Assembly (NCBI GenBank): GCA_031181345.1
Contig: JAPSLC010000036.1
Location: forward strand, 1-53,990
Length of the DNA: 53,990 bases
DNA from: Cupriavidus sp.
GTDB lineage: Bacteria > Pseudomonadota > Gammaproteobacteria > Burkholderiales > Burkholderiaceae
Direction: 5' to 3'
The notes beneath the pieces were generated by a model that worked only from the letters and a program-made list of their open reading frames with translations, was not told the DNA's origin and made no database searches. Within the stretch, counting starts at the first letter, position 1; each line of letters opens with the position of its first letter. Of this stretch, positions 33,953 to 42,440 are shown one piece after another. The position numbers and the translations under genes are program-made.

Positions 33953-35731
33953 CTACTGTTGTCCCTGCTCTGCCTCCAGCTGCGCCTGCAGTTCGACCTT
34001 GCGCACCTTGCCGGTCGCGGTCAGCGGCAGTTCGTCGACGATGCGGATCTCCGGCACCTTGTAGACCGCCATCTGCTCGCGGCACCAGGCGTGCAGCGTG
34101 TCGGCGTTCACCGTGGCGGCGTGTTCGGCCCGCAGCCGGATGAAGGCCACCGGCATCTGCCCCTTGTCGCGGTCGGGCCGGCCGACCACGGCCGAGCCCA
34201 GCACCGCGGGATGGCGCGACAGCAGCACCTCCAGCTCGGACGGGAACACGCTCATGCCGCGCACCTTCAGCATCTCCTTGCGGCGGCCGAGGAAATGCAG
34301 ATAACCGTCGTCGTCGTAGGCGCCGATATCGCCGGTGCGGAACCAGCCGTCGCGAAACACCTCCGCGTCGACGTCCGGCCGCCCCCAGTAGCCCTTGAAC
34401 AGCGACGGCGTGCTGACGACGATCTCGCCCTCCGCGCCGATCGGCAGCAGCGCGCCGGTGTCGAAATCGCAGATCTTGATGCGCGTGCCCGGCACCGGCA
34501 GGCCGACGAACACCGGCCGGCCGCGCAGGTCCATGTCGTCGTCCTGCATGCCGGTGGTGAAGGTGTCGCTGGTATGCGTCTCGGTCATGCCCCAGGCGCC
34601 CTCGGCCAGCACGCTGCCGGTCAACTCGAACCAGCGCCGGCGGATGTCGGGCGTGATCTTGCGGATGAACGAGGCCGCGCGCGTATGCCGCAACGAGCGA
34701 AGGTCGTAGCGCGCAAGCTCCGGGTGGTTCATCAGCTCGACCGCGTTGTCGACCACGACGAAGGTGCGGTTGACGCGATAGCGGTCGATCGCCGCCATCA
34801 CGGCGACCGGATCCCAGCGCGCCAGCACGACCACGGTGGCGCCGCTGAAGATCGGATAGATCAGCCCCAGGTTCTCGCCGGCAATCCAGAACATCGGCAG
34901 GAAGTTCAGCATCACGTCGTCGGAGCCCTGGGCCATGCGCGCCGCGTCGACACCGCCGGTCAGCGCATACGAGGCCGCCGCCGTGTAGACCATGTCGCGC
35001 TGCGTGTGCATGCAGCCCTTGGGCATGCCGGTGGTGCCGCCGGTGTAGTTCAGCGCGGCCAGCGCGTCGAGATTGACCGGCGGCAGTGCGATCGGCGCCG
35101 TGGCGCGGATCGCCGGCATCAGCTCGGTGGCCCCGGCGATACGCCGCGCTGGCGCGTCGAGTCCTGCGGGCAACGGCACGGTCGGCTGCGCCGGCAGCAT
35201 CTCGCCCTGGCTGGTGGTGAAGACGGTGCGCACGCGCGTCTGGCTCTTGACCGCCATCAGCATGCCCGCCAACTGGTCCAGCACGACGATCGCGGTCGCG
35301 CCCGAGTCGTTCAGCTCGTAGCGCAGCTCTTCTTCCTTGAACAGCGGATTGACGGGCACGTAGACGGCGCCGAGCTTCAGGATGCCGTAGAACACCACAT
35401 GGAACTGCGGGCAGTTGCCGATCATCACCGCGACGCGGTCGCCGGCGCCGATGCCATGCGAGGCAAGCAGCGCGGCGCAGCGCTCGCTGAGGTCGTCCAG
35501 CTCGGCATAGCTGACCTCGGTGCCGTAGTAGATCAGCGCCGGATGCGTGGGACGCTGGCGCGCCCATGCGCGCAGGTACTCTCCCAGCGCGACCTCGCCG
35601 TGCGGGTAGACCGGCGCGGTGGGCAGGCCCGCGGGCCAGATCCTGCGGTGGCGCGCTTCAAGATCCTTGAAGAACTGCGCCTCGGATATTGCGTCATGCC
35701 GTGACGGCGGATTCGACTGCTCGCGGTCCAT
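33953..35731 (-). CDS. AMP-forming acyl-CoA synthetase/ligase
   Basis: The 592-residue ANL-family enzyme activates a carboxylic acid to its CoA thioester with ATP via an acyl-AMP. The P-loop is YTGGTTGMPKG at 229-239, motif A5 is AEGAWGMTETHTSD, and FRDGWFRTGDIG and LGRRKEMLKVRGM follow. The catalytic A10 lysine is K575 in TATGKVRKVEL. The substrate cannot be told from the motifs. Its place next to an acyl-CoA carboxylase suggests that its product is the carboxylase substrate. The ribosome site is GGAGACAGCAG before ATG 35731. Confidence 0.94.
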   Translation of the reverse strand: MDREQSNPPSRHDAISEAQFFKDLEARHRRIWPAGLPTAPVYPHGEVALGEYLRAWARQRPTHPALIYYGTEVSYAELDDLSERCAALLASHGIGAGDRVAVMIGNCPQFHVVFYGILKLGAVYVPVNPLFKEEELRYELNDSGATAIVVLDQLAGMLMAVKSQTRVRTVFTTSQGEMLPAQPTVPLPAGLDAPARRIAGATELMPAIRATAPIALPPVNLDALAALNYTGGTTGMPKGCMHTQRDMVYTAAASYALTGGVDAARMAQGSDDVMLNFLPMFWIAGENLGLIYPIFSGATVVVLARWDPVAVMAAIDRYRVNRTFVVVDNAVELMNHPELARYDLRSLRHTRAASFIRKITPDIRRRWFELTGSVLAEGAWGMTETHTSDTFTTGMQDDDMDLRGRPVFVGLPVPGTRIKICDFDTGALLPIGAEGEIVVSTPSLFKGYWGRPDVDAEVFRDGWFRTGDIGAYDDDGYLHFLGRRKEMLKVRGMSVFPSELEVLLSRHPAVLGSAVVGRPDRDKGQMPVAFIRLRAEHAATVNADTLHAWCREQMAVYKVPEIRIVDELPLTATGKVRKVELQAQLEAEQGQQ

Positions 35732-35788
35732 CTGCTGTCTCCTGTCTTGTTCTGGTTCGGGTCGATGGAAGGGCTGCGGGGACGCTCC

Positions 35789-38700
35789 TTACCAGGCGTC
35801 GACGTACTGCCGCACCGGCCGATGCGAGTTCGATGCGCCCGCATCGAGACCCGTCACCAGCCACTGTCGCGTCGCGGCCGGATCGATCACGGCATCGAGC
35901 TCGAGCGCCGCGGCGGCATTGATCGCGTGGCCGCGTTCGTACATCTGCGCGACCAGCTTCTGGTACAGCGCGTCGCGTTCCGGCCCTTCGGGCAGCGCCT
36001 CGAGCTCCTTGCGAAAGCCCAGCCGCACCGCGCCCTCGAGGCCCATGCCGCCGAATTCGCCGGTCGGCCACGACAGCGTGAAGGTGGGCGCGCGAAAGCC
36101 CCCGGCGGCCATCGCCATCGCGCCCAGGCCGTAGCCCTTGCGCAGCACCACCGCGAGGAAGGGCACGCGCAGCTTGGCGCCGATCACGAACATCCGGGAG
36201 ACGTGCCGCACCTGCGCGCGCGCCTCGACGTCGGGGCCCACCATGAAGCCCGGGGTGTCGATCAGCGAGACGATGGGCAGGCCATGCGCATTGCAGATCT
36301 GCATGAAGCGTGCGGCCTTGTCGGCGGCGTCGGCATCGATGGCGCCGCCCAGGTGGCGCGGGTTGTTGGCCAGGATGCCGACCGGGCGGCCCTCGATGCG
36401 GGCCAGCGCGGTATGGATGCCGGTGCCGAAGCCGCTGCGCAGCTCCAGCACGCTGCCGACGTCGGCGATGCCGGCGATCGCCGCGCGCGTGTCGTAGACG
36501 CGCAGCCGGTTCTCCGGCACCACGCGCCGCAGCGCCAGCGGATCGGGCGCCTGCCAGTCGGCGACCGGTCCCTGGAACATCGACAGATAGTGCTTGGCCG
36601 CGGCCACCGCGGCGGCCTCGTCGTCTACCAGCAGATCGACCACGCCGTTGTGGTGCTGCACGGCGGCCGGGCCGATATCTTCGGGACGGAACACGCCGAG
36701 CCCGCCGCCCTCGATCATCGCGGGCCCGGCCATGCCGATATTCGCGTTGCGCGTGGCGACGATCAGGTCGCAGCAGCCGAGCAGCGCCGCGTTGCCGGCG
36801 AAGCAGCGGCCCGAGGCGATGCCGATCACCGGCACCTCCCCGCTGAGCGTGGCAAACGCGGCGAAGGACGGCTGGTACAGGCCGGCCACGGTCGGAAAAT
36901 CGACGTCGCCCGGCCGCCCGCCGCCGCCTTCGGCAAAGATCACGGTCGGCAGCCGGTTCTGCAGCGCGACCTGCAGGATGCGATCGGTCTTGATGTGGTT
37001 GCGCTTGCCCTGCGTGCCGGCCAGCACGGTGGCGTCGTAGGCCAGCACCGCGCAACGCGAGCGTTCCGCAGGGAACAGTGCGCCGTTGACGCCGCCGATG
37101 CCGGTGATCAGGCCGTCGGCCGGCGTATTGGCGATCAGGTCCGCCTCGCTGCGCCGGCTGGCCTGCGCGGCCACCGCGAGCGCGCCATATTCGACGAAGG
37201 TGCCCGCATCGCACAGGTCGGCGACGTTCTCGCGCGCAGTGCGCTGGCCGCGCGCGTGGCGCTTGGCGACGGCGTCGGCCCGCGCCTCGTCGTACAGAAA
37301 GGCATGGCGATCGATCACGCGCTGCAGGTCCGCGCGGATCGCGTCGGGATCGCCCTGATCCGCGTCGCGGCCGGTGCGCGCGCCGGCCTCGGCCGGTTCG
37401 AGCACCAGCAGCACCTGGCCTTCGGCGGCCTGCTCGCCGGCCTCGGCGCGCAGGTCGATCACGCGGCCCGGCTGCTCGGCGACGATCGCGTGTTCCATCT
37501 TCATCGCGTCGAGCACCGCGACGGTCTGGCCGGCCTGCACCAGCTGGTCCACCGCGACGCTGACCTCGACCAGCCGGCCGGCCATGGGAGCGCGCACCGC
37601 GTGCAGGCCCTCGCCCAGCTGCTCGTCGAAACTGCTGGCGCCGACCGGTGTGGCCGCGACGGTGGGAATGGCACCGCCGGCGTCGTCGTGCAGCGCCTGC
37701 AGCGCGCGGCTCTGCGCTTCGAGCTGGGCGGCGCGGTTCAGCAGTTCGGGCAACACCGCCTCGACATGCCGGGTATGGATCTGCTGGCTGGCGAAGTCCT
37801 CGCGCTCGGCCAGCGCACGCAGCAGGTCGAGATTGGTGGCGATGCCGCGGATGGTGAATTCGCCCAGCGCCCGCTGCAGGCGTCGCACCGCGTCGGCGAA
37901 GCGTGCGCTGCCGGAGGTCACGATCAGCTTGGCCAGCAGCGTGTCGTACTGCGGCGAGGGCGCGTAGCCGGTATAGCCGTGCGTGTCGACGCGGACGTCC
38001 GGGCCGGTCGGCGGATCGAAGCGCTCCAGCCAGCCTTGCGCCGGGCGGCCGAGCCCCTGCGCATCGATCGATTCGGCATTGATGCGAGCCTGGATCGCAT
38101 AGCCGCGGGCGGCGGGAGGCCGCTGCGGATCGAGACCCAGTTCGCGCAAGGTGCGGCCCTGCGCGAGCCCCAGTTGCAGCGCCACCAGATCGACGCCGGT
38201 GACCTGCTCGGTGATGGTGTGCTCGACCTGCAGGCGGGGGTTGGCCTCGATGAAGACGAAGGGCGGGCCGGCGCCATCGCGGGCGGGGCCGCTGCCGGGC
38301 TCGGCTTCCTCCACCAGGAATTCGAAGGTGCCCAGGCTCCGGTAGCCGGTTCGGCGCGCGAGCGTGCGTGCAGCCTCGACGATGCGTTCGCGCAGCGCGG
38401 GGTCCAGCGCCGGGCTGGGCGCGATCTCGACCAGCTTCTGGAAGCGCCGCTGCAGCGTGCAGTCGCGCTCGCCCAGCGAGATCACGTCGGTCCCATCGCC
38501 GGCGATCTGCACTTCGATATGGCGGGCCCGCACGACGAGCCGCTCGGCATAGACCGCGTCGATGCCGAAGGCCGAGCGCGCCTCCGAACGGCAGCGCGCA
38601 TAGGCCTCGGCCAGCGCGTCGCGCTCGCGCACCACGCGCATGCCGCGACCACCGCCGCCGCCGACCGCCTTCAGCACGATGCCGGCGCCGTGCTGTTCGT

Positions 38701-39136
38701 CGATGAACGCCGTCACCGCTTCGAGCGTCGCGCCGCCTTCGGTGGCCGGCATCACCGGCACGCCGCATTCGCGCGCCAGCGCCAGCGCGCGGCCCTTGTC
38801 GCCGAACAGCGCGAGCTGGTCGACCGTGGGGCCGACGAAGATCAGGTCAGCCTCGGCGCAGGCCTGCGCGAAGTCGGCGCGTTCGCTGAGAAAGCCGTAG
38901 CCGGGATGGATCGCGTCGCAACCGGTGCGGCGTGCGGCGGCAAGGATGGCGGGGATGTCGAGATAGGCGGCGGGGCCTTCGCCGTCGAGCGCGACCGCCT
39001 CGTCGGCCAGCAGGCGGTGGCGGCTATTGGCGTCGTCGCGCGCGTAGACGGCGACGGTGGCGATGCCCAGATCGCGCGCAGCGCGTTGCACGCGCAGGGC
39101 AATCTCGCCGCGATTGGCGATCAACAGCTTCTTCAC
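35789..39136 (-). CDS. Single-chain biotin-dependent acyl-CoA carboxylase (BC-BCCP-CT)
   Basis: The 1115-residue protein fuses all catalytic parts of an acyl-CoA carboxylase. Biotin carboxylase occupies about 1-450 (KKLLIANRGEIALRVQRAAR, ATP loop KAVGGGGGRGMR at 156-167, EANPRLQVEHTITE at 297-310). A biotinyl domain has the acceptor K546 in LDAMKMEHA. The carboxyltransferase half (about 600-1115) resembles propionyl/methylcrotonyl-CoA carboxylase beta chains (RGQRTARENVADLCDAGTFV, GGxNGALFPAE). Single-chain enzymes of this kind act on short to long acyl-CoAs. The start is GTG 39136 behind GAGGGGACACTT. It is the first gene of the leftward cluster, with paired palindromes upstream. Confidence 0.93.
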   Translation of the reverse strand: MKKLLIANRGEIALRVQRAARDLGIATVAVYARDDANSRHRLLADEAVALDGEGPAAYLDIPAILAAARRTGCDAIHPGYGFLSERADFAQACAEADLIFVGPTVDQLALFGDKGRALALARECGVPVMPATEGGATLEAVTAFIDEQHGAGIVLKAVGGGGGRGMRVVRERDALAEAYARCRSEARSAFGIDAVYAERLVVRARHIEVQIAGDGTDVISLGERDCTLQRRFQKLVEIAPSPALDPALRERIVEAARTLARRTGYRSLGTFEFLVEEAEPGSGPARDGAGPPFVFIEANPRLQVEHTITEQVTGVDLVALQLGLAQGRTLRELGLDPQRPPAARGYAIQARINAESIDAQGLGRPAQGWLERFDPPTGPDVRVDTHGYTGYAPSPQYDTLLAKLIVTSGSARFADAVRRLQRALGEFTIRGIATNLDLLRALAEREDFASQQIHTRHVEAVLPELLNRAAQLEAQSRALQALHDDAGGAIPTVAATPVGASSFDEQLGEGLHAVRAPMAGRLVEVSVAVDQLVQAGQTVAVLDAMKMEHAIVAEQPGRVIDLRAEAGEQAAEGQVLLVLEPAEAGARTGRDADQGDPDAIRADLQRVIDRHAFLYDEARADAVAKRHARGQRTARENVADLCDAGTFVEYGALAVAAQASRRSEADLIANTPADGLITGIGGVNGALFPAERSRCAVLAYDATVLAGTQGKRNHIKTDRILQVALQNRLPTVIFAEGGGGRPGDVDFPTVAGLYQPSFAAFATLSGEVPVIGIASGRCFAGNAALLGCCDLIVATRNANIGMAGPAMIEGGGLGVFRPEDIGPAAVQHHNGVVDLLVDDEAAAVAAAKHYLSMFQGPVADWQAPDPLALRRVVPENRLRVYDTRAAIAGIADVGSVLELRSGFGTGIHTALARIEGRPVGILANNPRHLGGAIDADAADKAARFMQICNAHGLPIVSLIDTPGFMVGPDVEARAQVRHVSRMFVIGAKLRVPFLAVVLRKGYGLGAMAMAAGGFRAPTFTLSWPTGEFGGMGLEGAVRLGFRKELEALPEGPERDALYQKLVAQMYERGHAINAAAALELDAVIDPAATRQWLVTGLDAGASNSHRPVRQYVDAW

Positions 39137-39196
39137 AAGTGTCCCCTCTCGATGTCGCCGCCGCGGAAGCGGGGCGCATTGTTTTTTGTGGCATGT

Positions 39197-39215
39197 GATT
39201 CTGCAAAGCAGAATC
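39197..39215. promoter_or_regulatory. Perfect palindrome GATTCTGC-AAA-GCAGAATC (operator candidate 1)
   Basis: This 8+3+8 perfect palindrome overlaps the likely -10 of the carboxylase cluster promoter. A variant copy lies 67 bp upstream. Its form fits an IclR-type or other dimeric repressor site. Confidence 0.6.
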
Positions 39216-39241
39216 TACATGGCGAGGGATGCGCGCGACAA
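39212..39241 (-). promoter_or_regulatory. Promoter candidate for the carboxylase cluster
   Basis: On the minus strand TTGTCG (39241-39236) and TAGATT (39217-39212) are 18 bp apart. The -10 shares bases with palindrome 1, so a protein bound there would block RNA polymerase. Confidence 0.35.
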
Positions 39242-39281
39242 GGGCGTGCAGCAAGAGGTTGGCGATAATCGGCCACCGCAA

Positions 39282-39300
39282 AATTCCGCTGTGCAGAATT
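39282..39300. promoter_or_regulatory. Palindrome AATTCCGC-TGT-GCAGAATT (operator candidate 2)
   Basis: The same 8+3+8 layout as candidate 1, with one mismatch between arms (CCGC against GCAG). The core ATTCYGC-N3-GCAGAAT is shared by both. It lies upstream of the -35 candidate. Confidence 0.55.
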
Positions 39301-39488
39301 GCGGTTCAAAATCGCGCACCATGGCCGGCCGACGCCGCCTCTGCAGCAGACCGATTCGCCCCTACAGATACCCCGCCCGGCCGCCGTTAACCGGCAGAGA
39401 CCCCGCCATGCGCGCGCCGCGATGCCGGCGGGGAGAAAGGCCAGCTACCGCACCATCGAATCCAACCGGACCCCGAGGGGAACCCGCC

Positions 39489-40121
39489 ATGACTTCCGCC
39501 CTGCCACGCCGCGGCCTCGCCGCGTTTCCGATTCCGTCCGCTCGTGCGGGCTTGCTGCGGATGTCCGCGCTAGCCGTGTTGGCCGCGCTGACGACGCTCA
39601 CCGCGGGCTGCGCCACCTACCAGTCGGTCAGCCCGGCCGAATCGGCGCCGCCGGCCGACCCGATCGCGGCGATGGTCCGCATCGATCCCGACCTGGGCGC
39701 ATCGTTCTGCGTGATCGACAGCCCTGCCGGACGCGCGCCGTTCGCGGCAACGCTGCTGCAATCGTTGCAGCGTCGCGGCTTCGAAGCGAGGCTGCTGCCG
39801 CCGGGTTCGTCGGTGGCGGCCTGCACGTTGACGGCGACCTATGCGGCCACCTCGCAATCGTATTGGCGCACTTTCCTGGCGACCGCCGACATCACCGTCT
39901 ATCGCCGCGGCGAACGCGTCGGCAAGGCGGTCTACGATGCGCGGCGCAGCCAGGGCGGCGTCAACCTGAGCCACCTGATCGACCCGCAGCAGAAGATCGA
40001 CGAACTGGTCGACCAGCTGTTCCCGGGCCGCCTGCCGCATCCGGAGGCGCGGGATCACAATGTGCCGCCGTCCGCTCCGGACGGCGGGGCAGGCCGAGGC
40101 GCCGCGGCTACGCCAGCCTGA
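39489..40121 (+). CDS. Putative lipoprotein (Sbal_3080-like)
   Basis: The 210-residue protein has a lipoprotein signal: hydrophobic residues 21-40 and the lipobox LTAGC with C41. The mature part has two alpha/beta-like blocks, RIDPDLGASFCVIDSPAGRA and TYAATSQSYWRTFLATADIT followed by VYRRGERVGKAVYDARR. The ADITVY...G...VGKAVYD pattern recalls small Sbal_3080-type lipoproteins, of unknown role. This match is tentative. The start ATG has GAGGGG upstream. A second methionine at residue 25 could also be used. Its 3' end overlaps the convergent chemotaxis gene by 14 bp. Confidence 0.7.
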   Translation: MTSALPRRGLAAFPIPSARAGLLRMSALAVLAALTTLTAGCATYQSVSPAESAPPADPIAAMVRIDPDLGASFCVIDSPAGRAPFAATLLQSLQRRGFEARLLPPGSSVAACTLTATYAATSQSYWRTFLATADITVYRRGERVGKAVYDARRSQGGVNLSHLIDPQQKIDELVDQLFPGRLPHPEARDHNVPPSAPDGGAGRGAAATPA

Positions 40122-42168
40122 ACGCCTGCACCGCCTCGCGCAGCTGCTGCGCGCGCTGATCGAGGCTCTCGGCCGCCGCCGCGGCCTCTTCGACCAGCGC
40201 GGCGTTCTGCTGCGTGACGCCGTCCATCTCGGCCAGCGCGCCGCTGACCTGCGCGATGCCCTGCGACTGCTCGCGCGACGCCGCGCTGATCTCGGCCATG
40301 CGCGCGGCGATGCCTTCGACCTGGCGCACGATGTCCTCCATCGCGCTGCCGGCCTGCTGTACCGCCGCGTGGCCGTCGCGCAGATCGGCGACCGTCCGCT
40401 CGATCAGTGCCTTGATCTCGCCCGCCGCGGTCGCGCTGCGCTGCGCGAGGCTGCGCACCTCGCCGGCCACCACCGCGAAGCCGCGGCCGTGTTCGCCGGC
40501 CCGCGCGGCCTCGACCGCCGCGTTCAGCGCCAGGATGTTGGTCTGGAACGCGATGCCGTCGATCATGCCGATGATGTCGACGACCTGCTGCGCGTTGCGA
40601 TGCACCCCGTCCATGGTCTGCACCACGCGCTCGACCGTGCCGCCGCCATGCCGCGCCGCATCGGCCGCGCTGCGCACGGTGGCGTCGGCGTCCACGGCGG
40701 CATCGGCGTTCTGCCGCACCGTCGCGCTCAGTTGCTCGATGCTGGCGACCGTGCGCTCCAGGCTGCTGGCCTGGCTCGCGGTGCGGGCCGACAGATCGGC
40801 GTTGCCGCTGGCGATCTCGCCGGTGCTGGCGACGATCGCATCGGCGCTGGCGCGCACGGTGCCGACGATGCCCGACAGGCCCTGGCCGACGCCGTCGATC
40901 GCGCGCATCAGCTCGCCGATCTCGTCGCGGCGCGGGCTGTCCAGCCGTGCGGTCAGGTCGCCGGCGGCAAGACTGCGCGCCGCCGCTGCCGCATCGGCCA
41001 GCGGTGCGCTGACCATCCGGCGCAGCATCCACCAGAAACCCGCCGACACCAGCAGCGCCAGCGCGAGGCCCGCCGCGAGGAAGCGGTTGCGGTTGGCGAT
41101 CAGTTCCGCGCGCAGGCTGTCGACCGGCACCGAGCCGACGATCAGCCATTGCCATTCCGGGTACGTCTCGAATGCGGTCAGGCGCAGCGCCGGAGCACCG
41201 CCGTCGAAGGCGACCCGATGCGTCAGGCTGCCCTGGCGCGCAGTCATCATCTCGCGCAGCCAGGTCTTGCCGTCTTCGTCGCGCGCGTCGAGCTGCACCG
41301 TGCCCTCCTGGCGGCGGCCGACCAGCAGCTTGCCCTGATCGGGGCCGGGCTTGGCGTCGACCACCAGGAAATGGCCGTCGGCGCCGATCGATTTGCGGCG
41401 AATGCGGTTTTTCAGCATCGCGAGCTCGGCGCTGACATCGACGCCGACATAGAGCGCGCCGACGATCTTGCCGGCGGCATCGCGCACCGGCTCGTACTTG
41501 CTCATATACGGCTTGCCGAACAGCCACGTCAGCGCGCGGTAGGAGCGGCCCGCCTGCACTGCGGCATAGGCGCCGCCGGCGCGATCGAGCAGCGTACCGA
41601 CGGCGCGCTCGCCGTTCTGTTTCTTCAGCGAGGTGGTCACGCGCACGAAATCGTCGCCGCGGCGCGCGAACACCGTGGCGATGGTGCCGCCGGTGGTCGA
41701 GAAGAAGCGGTCGGGCACCGCGAAGTTGTTGTTCAGCACGACCTCGCCGCTGGTGAACTGCGGCGTCGGCTGGCCGGCGACCTCGATGGTCTGCGCGGGG
41801 TCGACCGCGTACGGGCCCGGCACCAGCGCGGCGAAGCTCAGCAGGAAGCGGTCGGCCTCCTGCAGCATGGTGTCGTCGAACTGGCCGAGCAGATCGCGCA
41901 GCGTCTCGTTCTGCGCGCTCATCGCCGCGCGCTGCTGCGCCTCGAGCTGGCGCATGCTGCTGTCCGACAGTACCCAGGCGAACAGGCCGAATACCAGCAC
42001 TTGCACGGCCAGCACGATCAGCGCCAGGCGCGTGCCGATCCGCGCAGCACCAAGGCGCCAGCGGCGCGACGGCCTGCTGACGGCCGATGGTTCGGTAGGG
42101 GAAGGAGATAGCGCGCCGGCAAGGCCGGCAGCCGACGAAGCAAGGGGGGCGGGGGCAAGGGGGCGCAC
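40108..42168 (-). CDS. Methyl-accepting chemotaxis protein with periplasmic Cache domain
   Basis: The protein has about 686 residues. One membrane helix follows a basic N-terminus (IGTRLALIVLAVQVLVFGLF). A large periplasmic region has Cache-type features (PYMSKYEPVRDAAGKIVGAL YVGVDVS), then come a second helix (FLAAGLALALLVSAGFWWML), a HAMP domain and a cytoplasmic signalling hairpin with IDGIAFQTNILALNAAVEAA RAGEHGRGFAVVAGEVR. It senses an extracellular ligand and controls CheA. There is no C-terminal NWETF-type tether. I chose GTG 42168 because AGGAAACGGAC precedes it. A GTG at 42213 would add 15 residues. Confidence 0.93.
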   Translation of the reverse strand: MRPLAPAPLASSAAGLAGALSPSPTEPSAVSRPSRRWRLGAARIGTRLALIVLAVQVLVFGLFAWVLSDSSMRQLEAQQRAAMSAQNETLRDLLGQFDDTMLQEADRFLLSFAALVPGPYAVDPAQTIEVAGQPTPQFTSGEVVLNNNFAVPDRFFSTTGGTIATVFARRGDDFVRVTTSLKKQNGERAVGTLLDRAGGAYAAVQAGRSYRALTWLFGKPYMSKYEPVRDAAGKIVGALYVGVDVSAELAMLKNRIRRKSIGADGHFLVVDAKPGPDQGKLLVGRRQEGTVQLDARDEDGKTWLREMMTARQGSLTHRVAFDGGAPALRLTAFETYPEWQWLIVGSVPVDSLRAELIANRNRFLAAGLALALLVSAGFWWMLRRMVSAPLADAAAAARSLAAGDLTARLDSPRRDEIGELMRAIDGVGQGLSGIVGTVRASADAIVASTGEIASGNADLSARTASQASSLERTVASIEQLSATVRQNADAAVDADATVRSAADAARHGGGTVERVVQTMDGVHRNAQQVVDIIGMIDGIAFQTNILALNAAVEAARAGEHGRGFAVVAGEVRSLAQRSATAAGEIKALIERTVADLRDGHAAVQQAGSAMEDIVRQVEGIAARMAEISAASREQSQGIAQVSGALAEMDGVTQQNAALVEEAAAAAESLDQRAQQLREAVQAFRLA

Positions 42169-42440
42169 GTCCGTTTCCTGCGAAAGGGAAGTTGCCGGCA
42201 CCACATGGCGCACGGCGGACGCATGATCTCCGTCACGTCGTCATGGATCGGTTTACGGCTGAGGACGTGCTGCGCTTGATGAGGGTGTTCACCGATTTCC
42301 AGAGGACTTGAGTCGGTTCGATCCCCATGACGCAACAAATCAGTAACTCATAGCGCGGCAACTATTACGAAAGCTTCATAGCCGTTGAGTCGGCATGCTG
42401 GCGGTTTCGGCGCGATGCGCCCCCACGCATGATCGGCACG

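Larger units (their letters stand above)
39137..39488. other. Divergent control region, 352 bp
   Basis: This gap between the carboxylase (leftward) and a lipoprotein gene (rightward) holds two related palindromes (39197-39215, 39282-39300) and a promoter candidate for the carboxylase cluster. I see no coding frame. Much of the stretch near the lipoprotein is GC-rich and featureless. Confidence 0.6.

Noticed and set aside
31986..35567. 1193-residue leftward frame joining ligase, Bug and IclR regions
   Set aside because: Only the last part is in the true IclR frame. The rest is an off-frame reading of the ligase and Bug genes.
42201..42428. Sigma-28 promoter for the chemoreceptor gene
   Set aside because: A TTTA sits at a plausible place, but the partner GCCGATAA-like element is absent at the right distance.
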